In this document: positions 13,586-25,010 of the stretch, piece after piece | How positions within the stretch are numbered: position 1 is the stretch's first letter | Layout of the letters: each line of letters opens with the position of its first letter | Source of the DNA: Pardosa pseudoannulata | Taxonomy: Eukaryota; Arthropoda; Arachnida; Araneae; Lycosidae | Assembly (NCBI GenBank): GCA_032207245.1 | Contig: CM063508.1 | Coordinates: 189,911,296 to 189,975,295, forward strand | DNA: 64,000 bases | Direction: 5' to 3' | Translations under genes and position numbers: made by a program | The notes under the pieces: generated by a model | Databases searched by the model: none | What the model was told of the DNA's origin: nothing | What the model saw: the letters and a program-made list of their open reading frames with translations, nothing else

Positions 13586-14325
13586 CGTGCCTGTTTGCCA
13601 CTCGGATAAAGGTCCGCTACTAATGAAGAGAAATCTTTAAAATAAATCCATTGGGAATGCAAGAATGAGGAAGCGTCAATGCGCTTTTCCATTTTTGAAG
13701 TGACTGTTCTCTTATTACAGAGGAAGATTGGAGCATCACAACATGTGTCAGTCCTCACGTTCACTTCCCTGTTCGATGCTCTAGATTTCTTCAATTTCGG
13801 TTCCAAGTTGAAGGGTTTGAAAAACATGCTATGAATTAAAATTCGCAATCAAAATAAATAATCCCACATTTCTTGCTCATTTAAAGATATGAATTGATCT
13901 AGATTATTATTCTCATTAGCTTTTTAATTTTGTATATTTCCTGTTTAAGACGGAGGGGTAACTGAAGATAAAGGTAGCTCTTACGACAAATAATCCATCA
14001 TTGTTCTACCTATAGCTTTGTCCCATGTTGTGTTTATTAACTATATATATCCTTAAAATTAATCACATAAGAAAATGCTGGATAATGAGAATGTCTAATT
14101 AATAAGCAATCATGACACATCACAAGAAATCAGCGAGACCGTCACGGAACACAGAATGAGGAAAGACATGCTTCTCCTACAACAGCAGAGCAAATAATGA
14201 TACATGAGCAACATTTTGCTATTACAAAGTTGATGAGACGAATTTCTTTCCAAGAGAGAGCCAGTATTCTCTATAATTAGACAGTCATCAGAAAACTGAG
14301 TCATTTTATTGGAAAATGGGATGAA
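13586..14325. other. No recognised feature
   Basis: AT-rich DNA with short overlapping ORFs only. Confidence 0.35.
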
Positions 14326-14788
<463 letters not shown>

Positions 14789-14879
14789 ATCCATTTTTTT
14801 ATAAAACTCCTTGACAAGGAGAAAACTTATTAGCTAGCAGTAATAAAAATGCAGTCGGGCTGACATCGAAGAAAACGAC

Positions 14880-15290
14880 AGAAGTCTAATTGAAACTTTA
14901 TTCCAGAGCGGCTACAAAGCGCATCTATACTACTGGATGACAGACAAAGAAAAGCCATAGAGATCACTCTGATCGAACAGAGGTGCACCTCAGAGCGAAA
15001 ACAGAAAGAATTTTACCACGGTAAAAAAAAACTTAATAAGCGAATTAAATGCAATATCAGCAAAAAAAAGCGAAAACATGTGCCGCCGACAGCTGGGGCA
15101 CGTGCTGAATACACAGAAAGTTTACATTTTTAGGATAGAAAGCTTTGTGAAGAATGTTAAGTGGAAAACACTCCTTTGATGAAACTATTTAGAGGCTACG
15201 AAAAAGATTTAAAAGAATTAGACAGGGAGATAGGAGGTTTTTAAGGAGATATTAAAGTTATATAATTTTGATATATTACACAAACGCACG
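14880..15290 (+). repeat. Family D, copy 3
   Basis: Shares attgaaactttattc, ccgacagctgggg, acactcctttgatgaaa and the 3' block ggagatattaaagttatata, then ttttgatatatta, followed by (AC)n(TA)n. Confidence 0.5.
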
Positions 15291-15339
<49 letters not shown>

Positions 15340-15340
15340 G
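15291..15340. repeat. (AC)n-(TA)n microsatellite at the 3' end of a family D copy
   Basis: Short AC then TA run. Confidence 0.9.
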
Positions 15341-15719
15341 GCAAATATAATAGATTCAATTCTTTCTAAATGTGTGGTAGATTTAAAGGATTCTTTCTAC
15401 ATATATGGCGGAAGAATCTAGTCGTTTAAAGAAGTAAATTCGGGATTTACATGGACGAAGTTGAAAGTTGAGCAGCGTCACAAGAAGAGAAGAATAAGCG
15501 AAGGATGACAGTCCAAGGCGTCACGAACATGAAATCCCGATCTCCAGCCTGAATCTCTCTCTCTTCTTAAATCTCCCTTCTTTTCAATTGCTTGTCTCCC
15601 AAACGTTATTCCGATCCAATCTAATTTGCCCAGAGTACCTTTGTTTCCCGTGTGGATTCCTTCCTGTTTCATAACTGACTTAAAATGGATCCTCACTCTT
15701 AAACTTCGTCATCGGCGTA

Positions 15720-16380
15720 AAAAAAAAGAAACGTTTTGCGGACTTTCATTTTGTTCCGCATGAGGAAGTTATTAGCTTCGATTTGACCCAAGTTTACTTT
15801 GCTGACCATCCACCATTTGGTCTTCGACGCTTCAGTGAGTGGCGGAAGGAGTATGAATCCCAACTAGTCTTTTCGCGAAATCTTCGAGAACTCGTTGCAA
15901 TTCGTAGGGCTCTGGAACGTACTTTTGTTCGAAGACCTCTATCCCTGAGGCACGGTCACCGACCGTGCTCAATAATTGAGTAAGCTTTCTGCACTACTCA
16001 ACCTTCTTCTCACTAGATAGTTCGAACGCATATGGCTATTTTATGACTCTCTTGCCATACTACAGTCGTCAGTAGCCTGCGGACGCAGAATCCCAGCACT
16101 AAATCGGTTGCATCCATCCTCAACTGGCCGTGGTAGCCCGACGAACTTTCTTCTCGGTGTCCTAATCGCGAGCTCTTCGGAAACGTATACTCGGGTTCAT
16201 TTCTACTAACTTACTTTCTGACTAACACTTTTGATTTATAGCCACATAGCATCGATATCAATTATAATCACAATTATTAACGATAACAAGTATTAACTAC
16301 ATCACTGGCGTCTTATATGTTAACTCTGATTGGTTGCCACATACAACTATTCAACTATAATGTGCAAGTTTTCGGACAGT
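15720..16380 (-). repeat. Dispersed repeat family F, minus copy
   Basis: Reverse complement of 24380-25010 over about 620 bp. Shared blocks: caaccaatcagagtt, gatatcgat, aagtaagttag, gaacccgag, gttgcatcc/ggatgcaacc, gttcgaactatctagtgaga, gcacggtc…accgtgcctca, tcttcgaacaa, acgaattgcaacgagtt, and aaatggtggatggtcag. The orientation is set by a TATA-like box plus a short conserved frame (VFEQ…PEPYELQRV). Could be an LTR or 5' region of a retroelement; termini unclear. Confidence 0.6.
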
Positions 16381-16589
16381 CCTTCGTGAGAGAAGTTGCC
16401 TCAACTTGTACAAGGCTCGTGGAATTCAGTTGCTCCTCCAACGCGGATTCAAAGTCACGGAATCATTGTTTGCTCCTAAGATCTATATTACATAACTTTA
16501 CTTTTGGTTACTATGACTTGATTATCTTAAGTGAAGTTTTAATTACGTACTTTAACGTAATATTTTAACATTTAATTGAATTTAAGTCT

Positions 16590-17029
16590 TGGTAGAGCAG
16601 ACCATGAATGCTACAGGGTATCTGAACATCATTGCGGACCAGTTGCACCCTTACAGGGCCTCTGTTTTTACAGCTGGAAATGGAATTTTCCAGCTGAAAG
16701 GACAACTCCCCGAGTCACAAGGTTAAAATTGTGTTGGAGTGGTTCCAGGAACTTGATGCTGAATTCCAGTGAATGCCCTGGCCGGATCTCAATCCGATAG
16801 AACCCATTTGGAATGTCATGGGATGAAACTTTAGACTTCAAAGACCATCCATTCGCAATATCTGGGATTTGCGTAACCGTTGCTTTAGCATCTAGTACAA
16901 TCTGTCTCCGTTCATCTACCAAGGACTTGTGGCATCCATGCCAAGGCGGGTGGAAGCTGTGTTGCGCGCCAAAGGTGGGCCAACTCGTTATTGACAGGGG
17001 GTCATAATGTTTTGGTTCTTGAGTATACA
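16590..17029 (+). mobile_element. Tc1-like transposon fragment, 3' half
   Basis: The sequence follows the Tc1 copy at 59822-60490 in opposite orientation (gtatctgaacatcattgcgg, cagctggaaatggaatt, ctcaatccgatagaaccca, gacttgtggcatccatgcca) and ends with the same terminal inverted repeat (cataatgttttggttcttga). Transposase frames are broken by indels. The 5' half is absent. Confidence 0.7.
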
Positions 17030-17039
17030 TATACACATA

Positions 17040-17122
<83 letters not shown>
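17030..17122. repeat. (TA)n microsatellite abutting the Tc1 end
   Basis: TATACA units, then about 80 bp of pure TA. Confidence 0.95.
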
Positions 17123-17124
<2 letters not shown>

Positions 17125-17138
17125 TCATACAATAATAT

Positions 17139-17260
17139 ATATCTTTATATATAAAATTCTTCTGGCCATCTGTTTACATACAATGTTTGTAACAGAACTC
17201 CTCCTAAATGGTTGGGCTGGTTTTGATGAAATTGTGTGTTGATTCGAGAATGGTTTAAAC
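17139..17260 (+). mobile_element. Helitron-like 5' terminal segment
   Basis: tctttatatataaaattctt, then cagaactcctcctaaatggt, ggtttt­gatgaaattgtg, resembles the conserved starts of arthropod Helitrons (TC + TATATAAAA, then 'GAACTCCTCC…AAACGG' and 'GATTTTGATGAAATTT'). No 3' hairpin-CTRR end was identified. Confidence 0.4.
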
Positions 17261-17354
17261 TCACAATTTGATTCGATAGAAAATGTTTTTTTTAATTAAA
17301 AATCCAGAATCAGGCACTTGTTGAGAGTATTGTAAAGCTACTGGAAACCCGTCC

Positions 17355-17440
17355 ATTGCAGACGTGTGCGCAGTGGTCAGCGCAACGGGCTTCAGTACCG
17401 GATGTTCCCAGTATCGAATCCCCGTACATGCGATGTGGGA
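17355..17440 (+). repeat. tRNA-like sequence (SINE head or tRNA pseudogene)
   Basis: Candidate internal promoter boxes are gtgcgcagtggtcagcgca (A-box like) and gtatcgaatcccc (B-box like), about 30 bp apart. The arms do not form a clean cloverleaf, so it is not called as a functional tRNA. Confidence 0.45.
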
Positions 17441-17597
17441 ATTTTATTTTAATCTAATTACTTTTGTGTTGACTGTACGCTTGGTGGCTTCAAGATTTTT
17501 TAAAACAATTTTTCCATCGAAAAGATCCAATTTATAATTTACTTAAAAATATTTTACAAGTTTTGGATTTACGGTGTTAAAACAGGACAGGTTGTCT

Positions 17598-17600
<3 letters not shown>

Positions 17601-17692
<92 letters not shown>
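17601..17692. repeat. (TA)n microsatellite
   Basis: About 90 bp of pure TA. Confidence 0.95.
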
Positions 17693-17694
<2 letters not shown>

Positions 17695-18231
17695 AGTTTA
17701 TTGATTTATTATAGTTTTGACGCCAAACGGTGAATAAAACTCAGTGTGATTTTAACACGATATTGGAAGTTTCATTTCTATTAATTCAACTGAAATAATC
17801 GGCGCTGAATTTCTGTCAGCGCAGACTACAATCCTAAAATTGATCTCGTCACACCATCGTAAGCTTTCACAAGTAAAATAGAGAAAGAGAGCGCAATTTT
17901 TGAAATCTGATAAATATCTGTGAAAAACACTAATTTTGATTTTTCTCGAAGTCAGTGGGACAACAATGGACAACCAGAAACACACAAATACAATGGACTA
18001 GAACGAGACAATGACTAGAATTTATTAGAACAGAAAAAAATACGATGCTATGTAGATCGTTGCTTACATGGCTGATTTTCTTGTAACATCGTTGTTATAC
18101 TTCAAACACATGAAATCCAGGACACAATGCTCGGAATTTTGCTCGCATTTACACATCGTAAAATAAAATGATTTTTTTTTCAAAAACATTTGGTTGTGTC
18201 ATTTTAACGTTCCCAGGGTTCAAAGCACTGC
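17693..18231. other. No recognised feature
   Basis: Short ORFs without domains. Confidence 0.35.
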
Positions 18232-18285
18232 AAACTATACATATATATACACATATATAAATACATATATATATATGCTTGTATG

Positions 18286-18318
<33 letters not shown>

Positions 18319-18373
18319 ATTTACATATACATATATATACATATACATGTATATATATACATATATATATACA

Positions 18374-18414
<41 letters not shown>

Positions 18415-18525
18415 TTACATATACATATATATATATACATATACATATATATACATATATATACACATATATATATACATATACATATATATATACACAT
18501 ATACATATATATATATATATATATA

Positions 18526-18577
<52 letters not shown>
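18232..18577. repeat. (CATA/TATA)n microsatellite
   Basis: Imperfect TACATA units, then pure TA at the right end. Confidence 0.95.
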
Positions 18578-18581
<4 letters not shown>

Positions 18582-19524
18582 TGATATTTTTATCACTTTC
18601 TTAACAGATACTGCTTTTCCGTTATTTCCTTCCTAGAAACCCTAGGGTCTCGATTGTTCGTTTGTGAATTCCTTCCGGTCTCACAGCTAAAAATAGATTT
18701 CTGACGCATAAGTGACGTGATCTCTGTGACTTATAGTGATCTCTAATTGGTTGGTAACAACAACTCTAAAATAGAGATGAAGTTGTCAGTTTTTATAGTT
18801 TCGACAGTTGCTTTGGCCGTTCCGTTCGTCATAGAAACGTGAATAAAGTACAATAGTTTGAGATTCCATTTGTCTTTATTTCATTGTCCACTACTTCAGT
18901 CTATTCTAACAATATTCTACGTTGACAAATACAAACATATAGGAACTATTGAGATATTGACATAACTACGTAATCCTTCATTCCAACGCTCTCGTACCCC
19001 AGGGTTATATACCATATAACTGTTGATGTTATCTGTTGTCGTTCTCATCTTTCTACTAATTTTGAAAAATTTAAATTCTTACACGCCGCTTGCAATGCGA
19101 TAAATATGTATTATTGTAACTGTCCTGGGAAAAGTATGAAAAGATGTTACAACAGCCGTTTTTCAAAAGTAGTCCAGTCATCCGGGATTAGTTTGGCTCC
19201 GTATCATCTGCACTCTAGAGTACTTTCATTTTCCAGGAAATAAATTGTCGTCCTTTTTCTATGAGTAATTTTTCAATTGAATCTGTTAGCTTTCGCTAGA
19301 TATATGATTTCAGAAATGGACAGTTAGAATGCAACTTTCCTAACCCTTGCCTGTGACACCGGAACTCAGTTAGGACAAAGCAAATGCACCATTTTTTGTA
19401 TGACCGACCTGAAATAAACCTAAATTTTAACTTTAAAAAATAATCTATTTCTAACATAAGAAAAGCCTGATATTTGGTATTCCGTGTAACATAAAAATGT
19501 ATCTACGCTATTAAAATTCAGGTG
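18578..19524. other. No supported gene
   Basis: Contains a 21-codon signal-like ORF at 18777-18842 followed closely by AATAAA, which looks more like an LTR or UTR fragment than a gene. Confidence 0.3.
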
Positions 19525-19668
<144 letters not shown>

Positions 19669-19724
19669 GGCATTTATGAATATATGAGACTAATTTCGCA
19701 TCTACTAAACGCTGAATTCATCTT

Positions 19725-19870
19725 TTTTAGAAAAGTATATTTTTATGTATTTTATGATCTTGGCGAGATTTATTTTTTCAGTACACATTATTTGTCTGCA
19801 TTTCGCAGTTGGCATTTCTTAAACAAAAACTAATATAAGGTTGAAGGTTTTGTTATTTTAAATTGGACTT
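19725..19870 (+). repeat. Dispersed repeat family G, copy 1
   Basis: agaaaagtatatttttatg, ttggcgagattta, cagttggcatttcttaaa match 23215-23360 in the same orientation. Confidence 0.5.
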
Positions 19871-20159
19871 TGACTTAAAAAATTATATACTAGAAAAAAA
19901 TAGGGCGATTTCAAGCAGCAGTGCACATCTCAACTTATGACAATTCTGGTTTTAATTTCAAGTGGAAGGGCAGCTTATAAGTTACCTATTGGCTATCGTA
20001 AACATAAAAATGAATTGGAAGGGCATTATGACGTTGCATGAAATCGCTCTATAGGTAAATGATGCAATTAGGTACAGACAACAAATAAGTTTTCATTTTA
20101 GAAATGGCAACTATGAAATGGAAGCAAAATTGAAATATTATTGCCACTTTTGGTTAACG

Positions 20160-20605
20160 TGTTTTCAAATAAGATAATTGTTCTCGGTGTTTTCTCCTCA
20201 TTCATTTATTTCCTTTTATCAATACTGATTGGGTATGTTTCTTCCCTTTTCACTCAATTTCGCCATTTTTATTTATCCAACTTTGAGAAGTCAACCTGTA
20301 TTCTGATTATTTTTAATTAAATAGGCTTAGCAACATTCCGTATATCTTTCTTTTAATTACGTGTTATAAAAATTGAAATAATTTAAGTTACTTAATTCAT
20401 TTGAAAAATTTGTTTTTAGGTAATATAATTGTTCTCAGCATATGACCTTATTTACTTATTTCGTTTTATTAATATCAATTTCTCAAATTTTTTTTTCATT
20501 TTCAATTCAATTGAGCCATTTTTATTTGGGAATTTTGAGACGTCAATCTTCCAACTATTCTTAATATTTATTATTTAATTAGGTTTGGCGGCATTGGTTA
20601 GGGAA
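20160..20605 (+). repeat. Tandem duplication, two units of about 245 bp
   Basis: Unit 1 begins near 20165 and unit 2 near 20410. Shared blocks: taattgttctc, atttatttccttttatcaat / cttatttcgttttattaat, tcaattcgcc/ttgagccatttttattt, gagaagtcaacc/gagacgtcaatc, aattaaataggcttagc / aattaggtttggcgg. The copies have diverged. Confidence 0.6.
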
Positions 20606-20707
20606 ATATATTAATTTTTTTCTTCTTATATATTAAACTTTATAATTCATTGTGACTATCTATTTATATATGTTTGTATGCATGTATAGAATGGACTAAA
20701 GAACGGG

Positions 20708-21186
20708 TGTATCCCAGTGTACGGTACGCTATTTTGGCGATTTTTTTGGCGTATTTTTGGCGCCATTTCTCGGGCGATACTTATTTTCTATTTGTCAACT
20801 TCACCCTTTCTATCCCGTTAAAAGATGGTAACCTCGTTCTCTCCTTTGGTTTGTGTGCGTTATCTTTGGAGTATTCCAAATTATTTACGACATTCCTTGA
20901 TGCAATCCGCGATGTTTATCCGCCGGCCACACACGATGCACCTAAAATTAAGACAGCAAAAGGAAAGATGAAGAATTAAAAAGTAAGTGTTTGCATTTGT
21001 TGATTTTATGAAAGTGTTTTTTGTCTTTCTAAAATTTTTGAAATTTATTGTTGTTTTGTTGTATTTTCTTGTTTTTGGTGACTATTTTCGGAGCACGACT
21101 TCGCGGAGTCGTGTTTCGAAAATAGTCGCCAAAAACAAGATGGCGGACAAGGAGCGTACCGTTCACTGGGAATTAACCCTAAAGAA
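20708..21186. mobile_element. Non-autonomous TIR element (unclassified)
   Basis: The left arm (cccagtgtacggtacgct, 20713-20730) is mirrored at the right (agcgtacc gttcactggg, 21154-21172), with weaker extension outward (GGGT..AT) and inward (TGGCG / CGCCA). There is no target duplication that I can recognise. The interior carries the strong hairpin at 21068-21139 and a 101-codon ORF (20674-20979) that crosses the left arm and is probably not a gene. Confidence 0.55.
21068..21139. repeat. Near-perfect 33-bp stem hairpin with 6-nt loop
   Basis: The arms 21068-21100 and 21107-21139 are reverse complements except at three positions (20 of the bases: ttggtgactattttcggagc against ttggcgactattttcgaaac). 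All three differences would be G-U pairs in the plus-strand RNA. The right arm is followed at once by aagatggcgg, a YY1-like motif. Confidence 0.8.
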
Positions 21187-21336
21187 CTGGGTTCCCCCGC
21201 CAACTTGGCGATAATGGTTTAAGTATGGTCGCCTAATATTTTATCCTGATCTCACTGCCTCCAAACCAACTTATCTATATTATAATTTATATGATATTTG
21301 CATCCAACTCTTCTTGTGTAACTCTTTTCTTATATA

Positions 21337-22547
21337 TTAGGTTGGGGAAAAAGAAAGCCATTATTTTTGAGTGAAATTGAGGACTTTATTTAACATGTTT
21401 CGGATTGTCCTATTTGAGTCAAATGTACACCGTTTTGTTGTATAATATGTTGCCATTTTAAAGGTAGCTTCATAATGCCTCTCTCATAGAAGTCTTAATC
21501 GTTATTGGCGAAAAACTCTAGTAATCGATTTTCACAATCTTCTCTTAATCCTAATTTCTTATCACTCAGGAAGTTTTGCAATGGTAATCGCTTGGTGCCA
21601 GGTCTGGACTACATGGTGGATGCATTAAAACTTTGCAACCAAGCTCCCTGAGTTTCTGGCGAATCACTATAGACGTGTGTGGACTGGCGTTGTGCTGATG
21701 GAACACAACACCTCTTCTGTTGGCCAATTCAGGCCGTTTCTGGTCAATCGCTAGCTTTAAACTGACAGTAGAGATCTGAATTTAGCGTTTGGACATACGG
21801 AAGCAACTCGTAATAAATGATTCCCTTCCAGTCCAGCCAAATACACAGTAGAACCTTCCTGGCGTTAGTCCTGCTTTGGCCACCGTTTGAACCACCTCAT
21901 CGCGCTTTGACAACGATCGTTTTTGAACAATATTGTCGTATTTGACCCAGTCACCATCCGTTTAAGAAATGGGTCGATTTCTTTCCATTTGGCCAAGGCT
22001 TCGCAGATGGAAATTCGATTCATCAGTTTTTTGGTGTGGCACCCAAACACCGAGCTTCTTTTTGAATCCAACTTTGCGTAAATGGTATGAAACTGTTTTA
22101 GGGTCAATCTTTAGCTCCTGGGCGACTACTAACATTCCGGTCGACGTCTATGGTTTTATTGACATTTTCGACGACGAGCCTGCCTGTGCGAGGTGCATCA
22201 TTAACATCAAAAATGCCTGAACGGAATCGACGAAACCAAAATTGCACGTAATTAGCTGCACCATAAACACCATTTACAATTTCAGCCGCCTGGCTAGCAT
22301 TTTCGCTTTTATCACAGAAAAACTGTAATATGTACCGAATTTTCTCTTTGTTGACTTCCATTTTTAACACCCTGTAACTCACAACTGAATGGACCAAACA
22401 AAAAACAGTAAAATAATTTTTTTTAGTGTGAAATGTCATCTTGACTACGATCATAAATTTAAAATTTTTTGATTGATACTTTACGAGATATCGATCACTG
22501 TAGCTGTCTAACGAAAAAAATAATGGATTTCTTTTTCCCCAACCTTA
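21337..22547 (-). mobile_element. mariner transposon, near full length but inactive
   Basis: Terminal inverted repeats TTAGGTTGGGGAAAAAGAAA / TAAGGTTGGGGAAAAAGAAA continue into CCATTATTTTT, with two differences in 32 bp, and both ends are flanked by TA. The length of 1211 bp is slightly under a typical mariner (about 1.3 kb). The transposase is on the minus strand and broken. Confidence 0.9.
21390..22361 (-). pseudogene. mariner transposase pseudogene
   Basis: Starts MEVNKEKIRYILQFF and carries the HTH region (SQAAEIVNGVYGAANYVQFW), then RRFRSGIFDVNDAPRTGR. It then breaks frame near 22104. The middle (MNRISICEALAKWKEIDPFL) is intact, but the motif that should supply the first catalytic Asp after MVTG is deleted together with a frameshift. 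The second catalytic site reads VVFHQHNASPH, His in place of Asp. The third (SPDLAPSDYH) keeps its Asp. The end GVHLTQIGQSETC and stop are recognisable. It is closely related to the mariner lineage domesticated in mammalian SETMAR. Confidence 0.9.
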
Positions 22548-24379
22548 TATTAAAAGTGCGCAATACTTAAAAAAATTTGATATAACAAACCATTAATGGT
22601 TAATTTGGAGCTGTTGCGTTTGTAAACTGTTAAGGGATTAATTACCGATAAATATAAATGTTCGGTTTTCAAGTCATTTTCTTTAATTAAATAATAGTAT
22701 TTAATTCTATTACGATGGCGCACTGTGCTTTCATTAAAGGCGCCAGAAAAAGCAAGAAATACAATGTTTGGATGGATTACCTTTGTGTTTTAGTAAATAT
22801 CGCCAATATTTTCGCCCATTTTGACAAGGGGAACCCATTCTTAAGCAGTTCCCTATCTATGTGCTTCTATATCCTTTTTAAATCGCTGGACTCAGAAGAT
22901 CGCGAAAGTCACCAAAAGACGCGAATTAATGAAGGAAAGTCATTTGCGTTCGAATATTCCTCTTAGTTTCAAACATATTTCTGAATAACCGACCAAAGTT
23001 TCGTTTAAATTATGGGGCCTGCTCATTTCTATTATTGAATTGACGTGAAAAACAATAGTTGGATTCTGTTTCTGTTGGCGTCATGGTCGCCAGAGATTTG
23101 GTGTCCCTTATATTACTATTAAAACAAATGTATGAGGCTTACTCCGCTCTTTAATAGATTCATTTTTTCTACACTGATAGATGTAATTCATTTTTATACT
23201 TCATTTATTTTTTTAAGAAAAGTATTTTTTTTTTCGCTTTATTTTGGCGAGATTTTTATTTTCAGTAATTATAAACTCGCCCTGTGTTATCAATTTTGAT
23301 TTTATTTTTCGGTTGTCATTTCTTAAAGCAAAATTTTTGACACAGCTTTTGTTATTTAGAAATGTATTTTTATTTCAAATTTCAATACAGTGGCAAATAA
23401 AAAGCATATTTTCAATAATTATTAGCTCGGCATATTCTAGCATATTGGTTTATACTTCATTGCTGACATTTTTAAAATAAAAACGTCCTCAATATAAAAG
23501 GTTTGGGTACTTAAAATTTAATTTTTGTATTTCATTATTCCAAAAAAAATCATTAATAGACAAAAGAGGAAAAATATCATTTATTTTTAATAATTGGTAC
23601 CAATGAAATGTAAGTAAACTTAAGAGAACGAGGCTATTTTTCTTTTGTAATAGCTTCATTAGATTAATTCACACTCAATTTATAAGCTATTGCTTTTTCA
23701 GTAAACTGAACATACGATGTATAATATATACGAAATTTTCAGTAAACTGTATACTTATTCTGTTTATTTTATACAAATCCTTTCAATGCAACTATACTAT
23801 AATGTAACTGAAGTTTTGGTTAAATGGGATGGGATGCAATATAGGTCCTCATTCGAATGTTTGACGACCAAAAAATCAGAAAAATGGCATAATTATACAG
23901 ACAGTAAAATACAGACACAAAAGTAACAGTAAAAATATTTATAACACAAAATTTTCAATAATTTTTAATTTAGAACAAATTGGAATAATGAAAAAATTTT
24001 TAACGAGTCTTACATCTGAAATAAATTATGGCAAAATAAGAAAATATAGCCAAAATTGCAAAAACCGCCAATGAGAATTTATACTACATCTGCACCTTGA
24101 AGTATAATTCTCTATACATGAAACACTGTCATTTTGTGTGTGTGTCTTGTTTATATAAATGCGTACGGTTTGTCATAGTGTTCAATATCTTTGATGTCGT
24201 GAAATGTTCATTGGCGACATTAAAACATCTTCCTTCCAATCTATCATGTGGAATGAGAATATGCAAATTGCAATTAAAACTCGAATATAACGTCTTTTAT
24301 TTTAGATTTTTCTAAAATTGATCAAAACTTGGCTTAAGCATTTAATAGCTTGCTAATCCTGTAGATTTACTTCTCTCAC
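22548..24379. other. AT-rich region with one family G copy, no gene supported
   Basis: 23215-23360 is the second family G copy. ORFs such as 22715-22966 (83 codons) have no recognised domain. Confidence 0.35.
23215..23360 (+). repeat. Dispersed repeat family G, copy 2
   Basis: agaaaagtattttt, ttggcgagatttttatttt, ggttgtcatttcttaaa match copy 1. Confidence 0.5.
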
Positions 24380-25010
24380 GGACCGCAAAACCTGTCCATT
24401 GTACTTGTCTCTGCCAACCAATCAGAGTTTACTTATAAAAAGCCAAAGGTGTAGTTAATACTTGATATCGTTAATATTTTTGATTATAATTGATATCGAT
24501 ACTATAAATCAAGTGTGTTAATCAGAAAGTAAGTTAGAAGAAATGAACCCGAGCATATTTTTCCGAAGAGCTCACGATTAGAATACCGAGAAGAAAGTTC
24601 GTTTGGCTACCACGGTCAACTCAGCCAGTTGAAGATGGATGCAACCGATTTAGGGAGTCATAAAATAGCCATACGCGTTCGAACTATCTAGTGAGAGGAA
24701 GGTTGCGTAGTGCGTGGAAGGCTTACTCAATCATTATGCACGGTCGATAACCGTGCCTCAAGGATCCAGGTCTTCGAACAACAGTACGATCTGTTTCCCG
24801 AGCCTTACGAATTACAACGAGTTTCGAAGATTTCGAGACTAGTTGGGATCCGCAATCCTCCCGAAAACTCACTGAAGCGTTCAGAGTGGAAGACCAAATG
24901 GTGGATGGTCAGTAAAGTAAACGTGGTTCAAATCGAAGCTAATAACTTCATCGTGCAGAAGAAAATGAAAGTCCATGAAGTCTCTTTTTGGGTCCTGAAC
25001 ACACTCAGTG
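24380..25010 (+). repeat. Dispersed repeat family F, plus copy
   Basis: Inverted relative to 15720-16380. It has a TATA-like box (cttataaaaag) 20 bp after caaccaatcagag (CCAAT-like), then about 270 bp later a frame reading VFEQQY…PEPYELQRV. A CCAAT plus TATA arrangement suggests a promoter-bearing LTR or 5' end, but no TG…CA termini or primer site were identified. Confidence 0.6.

Noticed and set aside
15783..15983. 66-codon plus ORF
   Set aside because: Antisense to the conserved frame shared by both family F copies.
18777..18842. 21-codon ORF with a signal-like hydrophobic stretch followed by AATAAA
   Set aside because: Too short, no mature region, and the context looks like a UTR or LTR fragment.
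20674..20979. 101-codon ORF
   Set aside because: Crosses the left inverted repeat of a TIR element and has no recognised domain.
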